Positions 22,718 through 22,886 of a stretch of DNA of 22,886 bases are shown piece by piece. Origin of the DNA: a virus; the IMG/VR virus record IMGVR_UViG_3300037184_000085, positions 1-22,886 of that record; one strand, given 5' to 3'. Each line of letters opens with the position of its first letter. Position 1 is the stretch's first letter. Position numbers and translations under genes: made by a program. Below the pieces are notes generated by a model, which did no database searches, was not told the origin of the DNA, and saw only the letters and a list, made by a program, of their open reading frames with translations.

Positions 22718-22886
22718 CTAAAAGAAAACTATGCGCTGATATTTACGTGCAGGTTCCGGTGCCTGTATTGCCTGACTCAGTGCAATAATTGTTGCAACCG
22801 CGCCGTCTATTTTGTTTTCGGACTTGGACTTTCTTGGAAATATGTTGTCGTTAAAGTCCGTCTTAATTTCGACATTCCCCATCATC
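22718..22886 (-). CDS. terminase large subunit, C-terminal end (cut by window edge)
   Basis: The frame enters from the right edge and ends with TAG at 22720-22718, giving 56 complete codons. The visible residues include NVEIKTDFNDNIFPRKSKSE and NKIDGAVATIIALSQAIQ. The N-x-x-P-(R/K)-K-x-K-S-x-x-K-I-D-G-x-x-A pattern is the usual end of the nuclease domain of phage large terminases. The ATPase motor and most of the nuclease are outside the window. It lies directly upstream of the portal gene, the standard order. Confidence 0.88.
   Translation of the reverse strand, partial: MMGNVEIKTDFNDNIFPRKSKSENKIDGAVATIIALSQAIQAPEPARKYQRIVFF

Larger units (their letters stand above)
1662..22886. mobile_element. 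siphovirus-type prophage, left (lysis) end through terminase; right part outside window
   Basis: All supported genes between the tRNA and the right edge are minus-strand phage genes in the canonical morphogenesis order terminase, portal, protease, capsid, connectors, tail tube, chaperones, tape measure, tail tip, lysis. The long tape measure, tail tube and frameshifted chaperone indicate a long non-contractile tail. No sheath or baseplate wedge genes are seen. Structural reading frames look intact apart from the DUF2460 split, so the element may be functional. Integrase, regulators and the far attachment site are not in the window. Confidence 0.9.

Overview
The window is the junction between a bacterial chromosome and an integrated siphovirus-type prophage. 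Positions 1 to about 1660 look like host DNA: the start of a membrane-protein gene, a SixA-type phosphatase, a small conserved-looking protein and a complete tRNA-Leu(GAG) with encoded CCA. From just past the tRNA to the right edge, every convincing gene is a phage morphogenesis or lysis gene, and all lie on the minus strand. The window stops inside the terminase large subunit, so integrase, repressor, replication genes and the distal attachment site lie outside it. The host is probably a Gram-negative bacterium. SixA and the style of the signal-peptide-bearing fibre genes would suit Acidobacteriota, but that is impression, not proof.

Read in transcription order (right to left), the prophage has: terminase C-terminus (22718-22886), HK97-type portal, HK97-type prohead protease with an unusual cysteine-rich tail, HK97-fold major capsid protein, a small 70-residue protein, phiE125-gp8-like connector, head-closure protein, DUF3168-like tail-completion and HK97-gp10-like proteins (order: 17705-18061, 17290-17694, 16694-17290), a family 2 glycosyltransferase, major tail tube protein, a two-frame tail assembly chaperone with a canonical -1 slippery heptamer, tape measure protein, DUF2460 (split into two ORFs), two signal-peptide-bearing fibre-like proteins, DUF2163 (Fe-S hub type), NlpC/P60 peptidase, a 1130-residue J-like tail tip protein ending in a Hint domain, an unknown small protein, a one-TM holin-like protein and a GH24 lysozyme.

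The tail-tip order DUF2460, DUF2163, NlpC/P60, J-like protein is the one shared by gene transfer agents and many siphophages. Here it is interrupted by the fibre cassette. Most genes are packed tightly. Six junctions have the form TAATG (stop and start sharing one base), which suggests translational coupling. The few real intergenic gaps contain hairpins, notably just downstream of the major capsid and tail tube genes and over the capsid ribosome binding site.

The most interesting points are: the C-terminal Hint (intein-like) domain on the tail tip protein; two tail-module proteins with Sec signal peptides inserted into a conserved tail-tip operon; a glycosyltransferase embedded among neck and tail genes; the split DUF2460 gene; the CCCAAAC frameshift signal; and the nine-cysteine tail on the prohead protease. 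No CRISPR array, insertion sequence, rRNA or defence cluster was seen.
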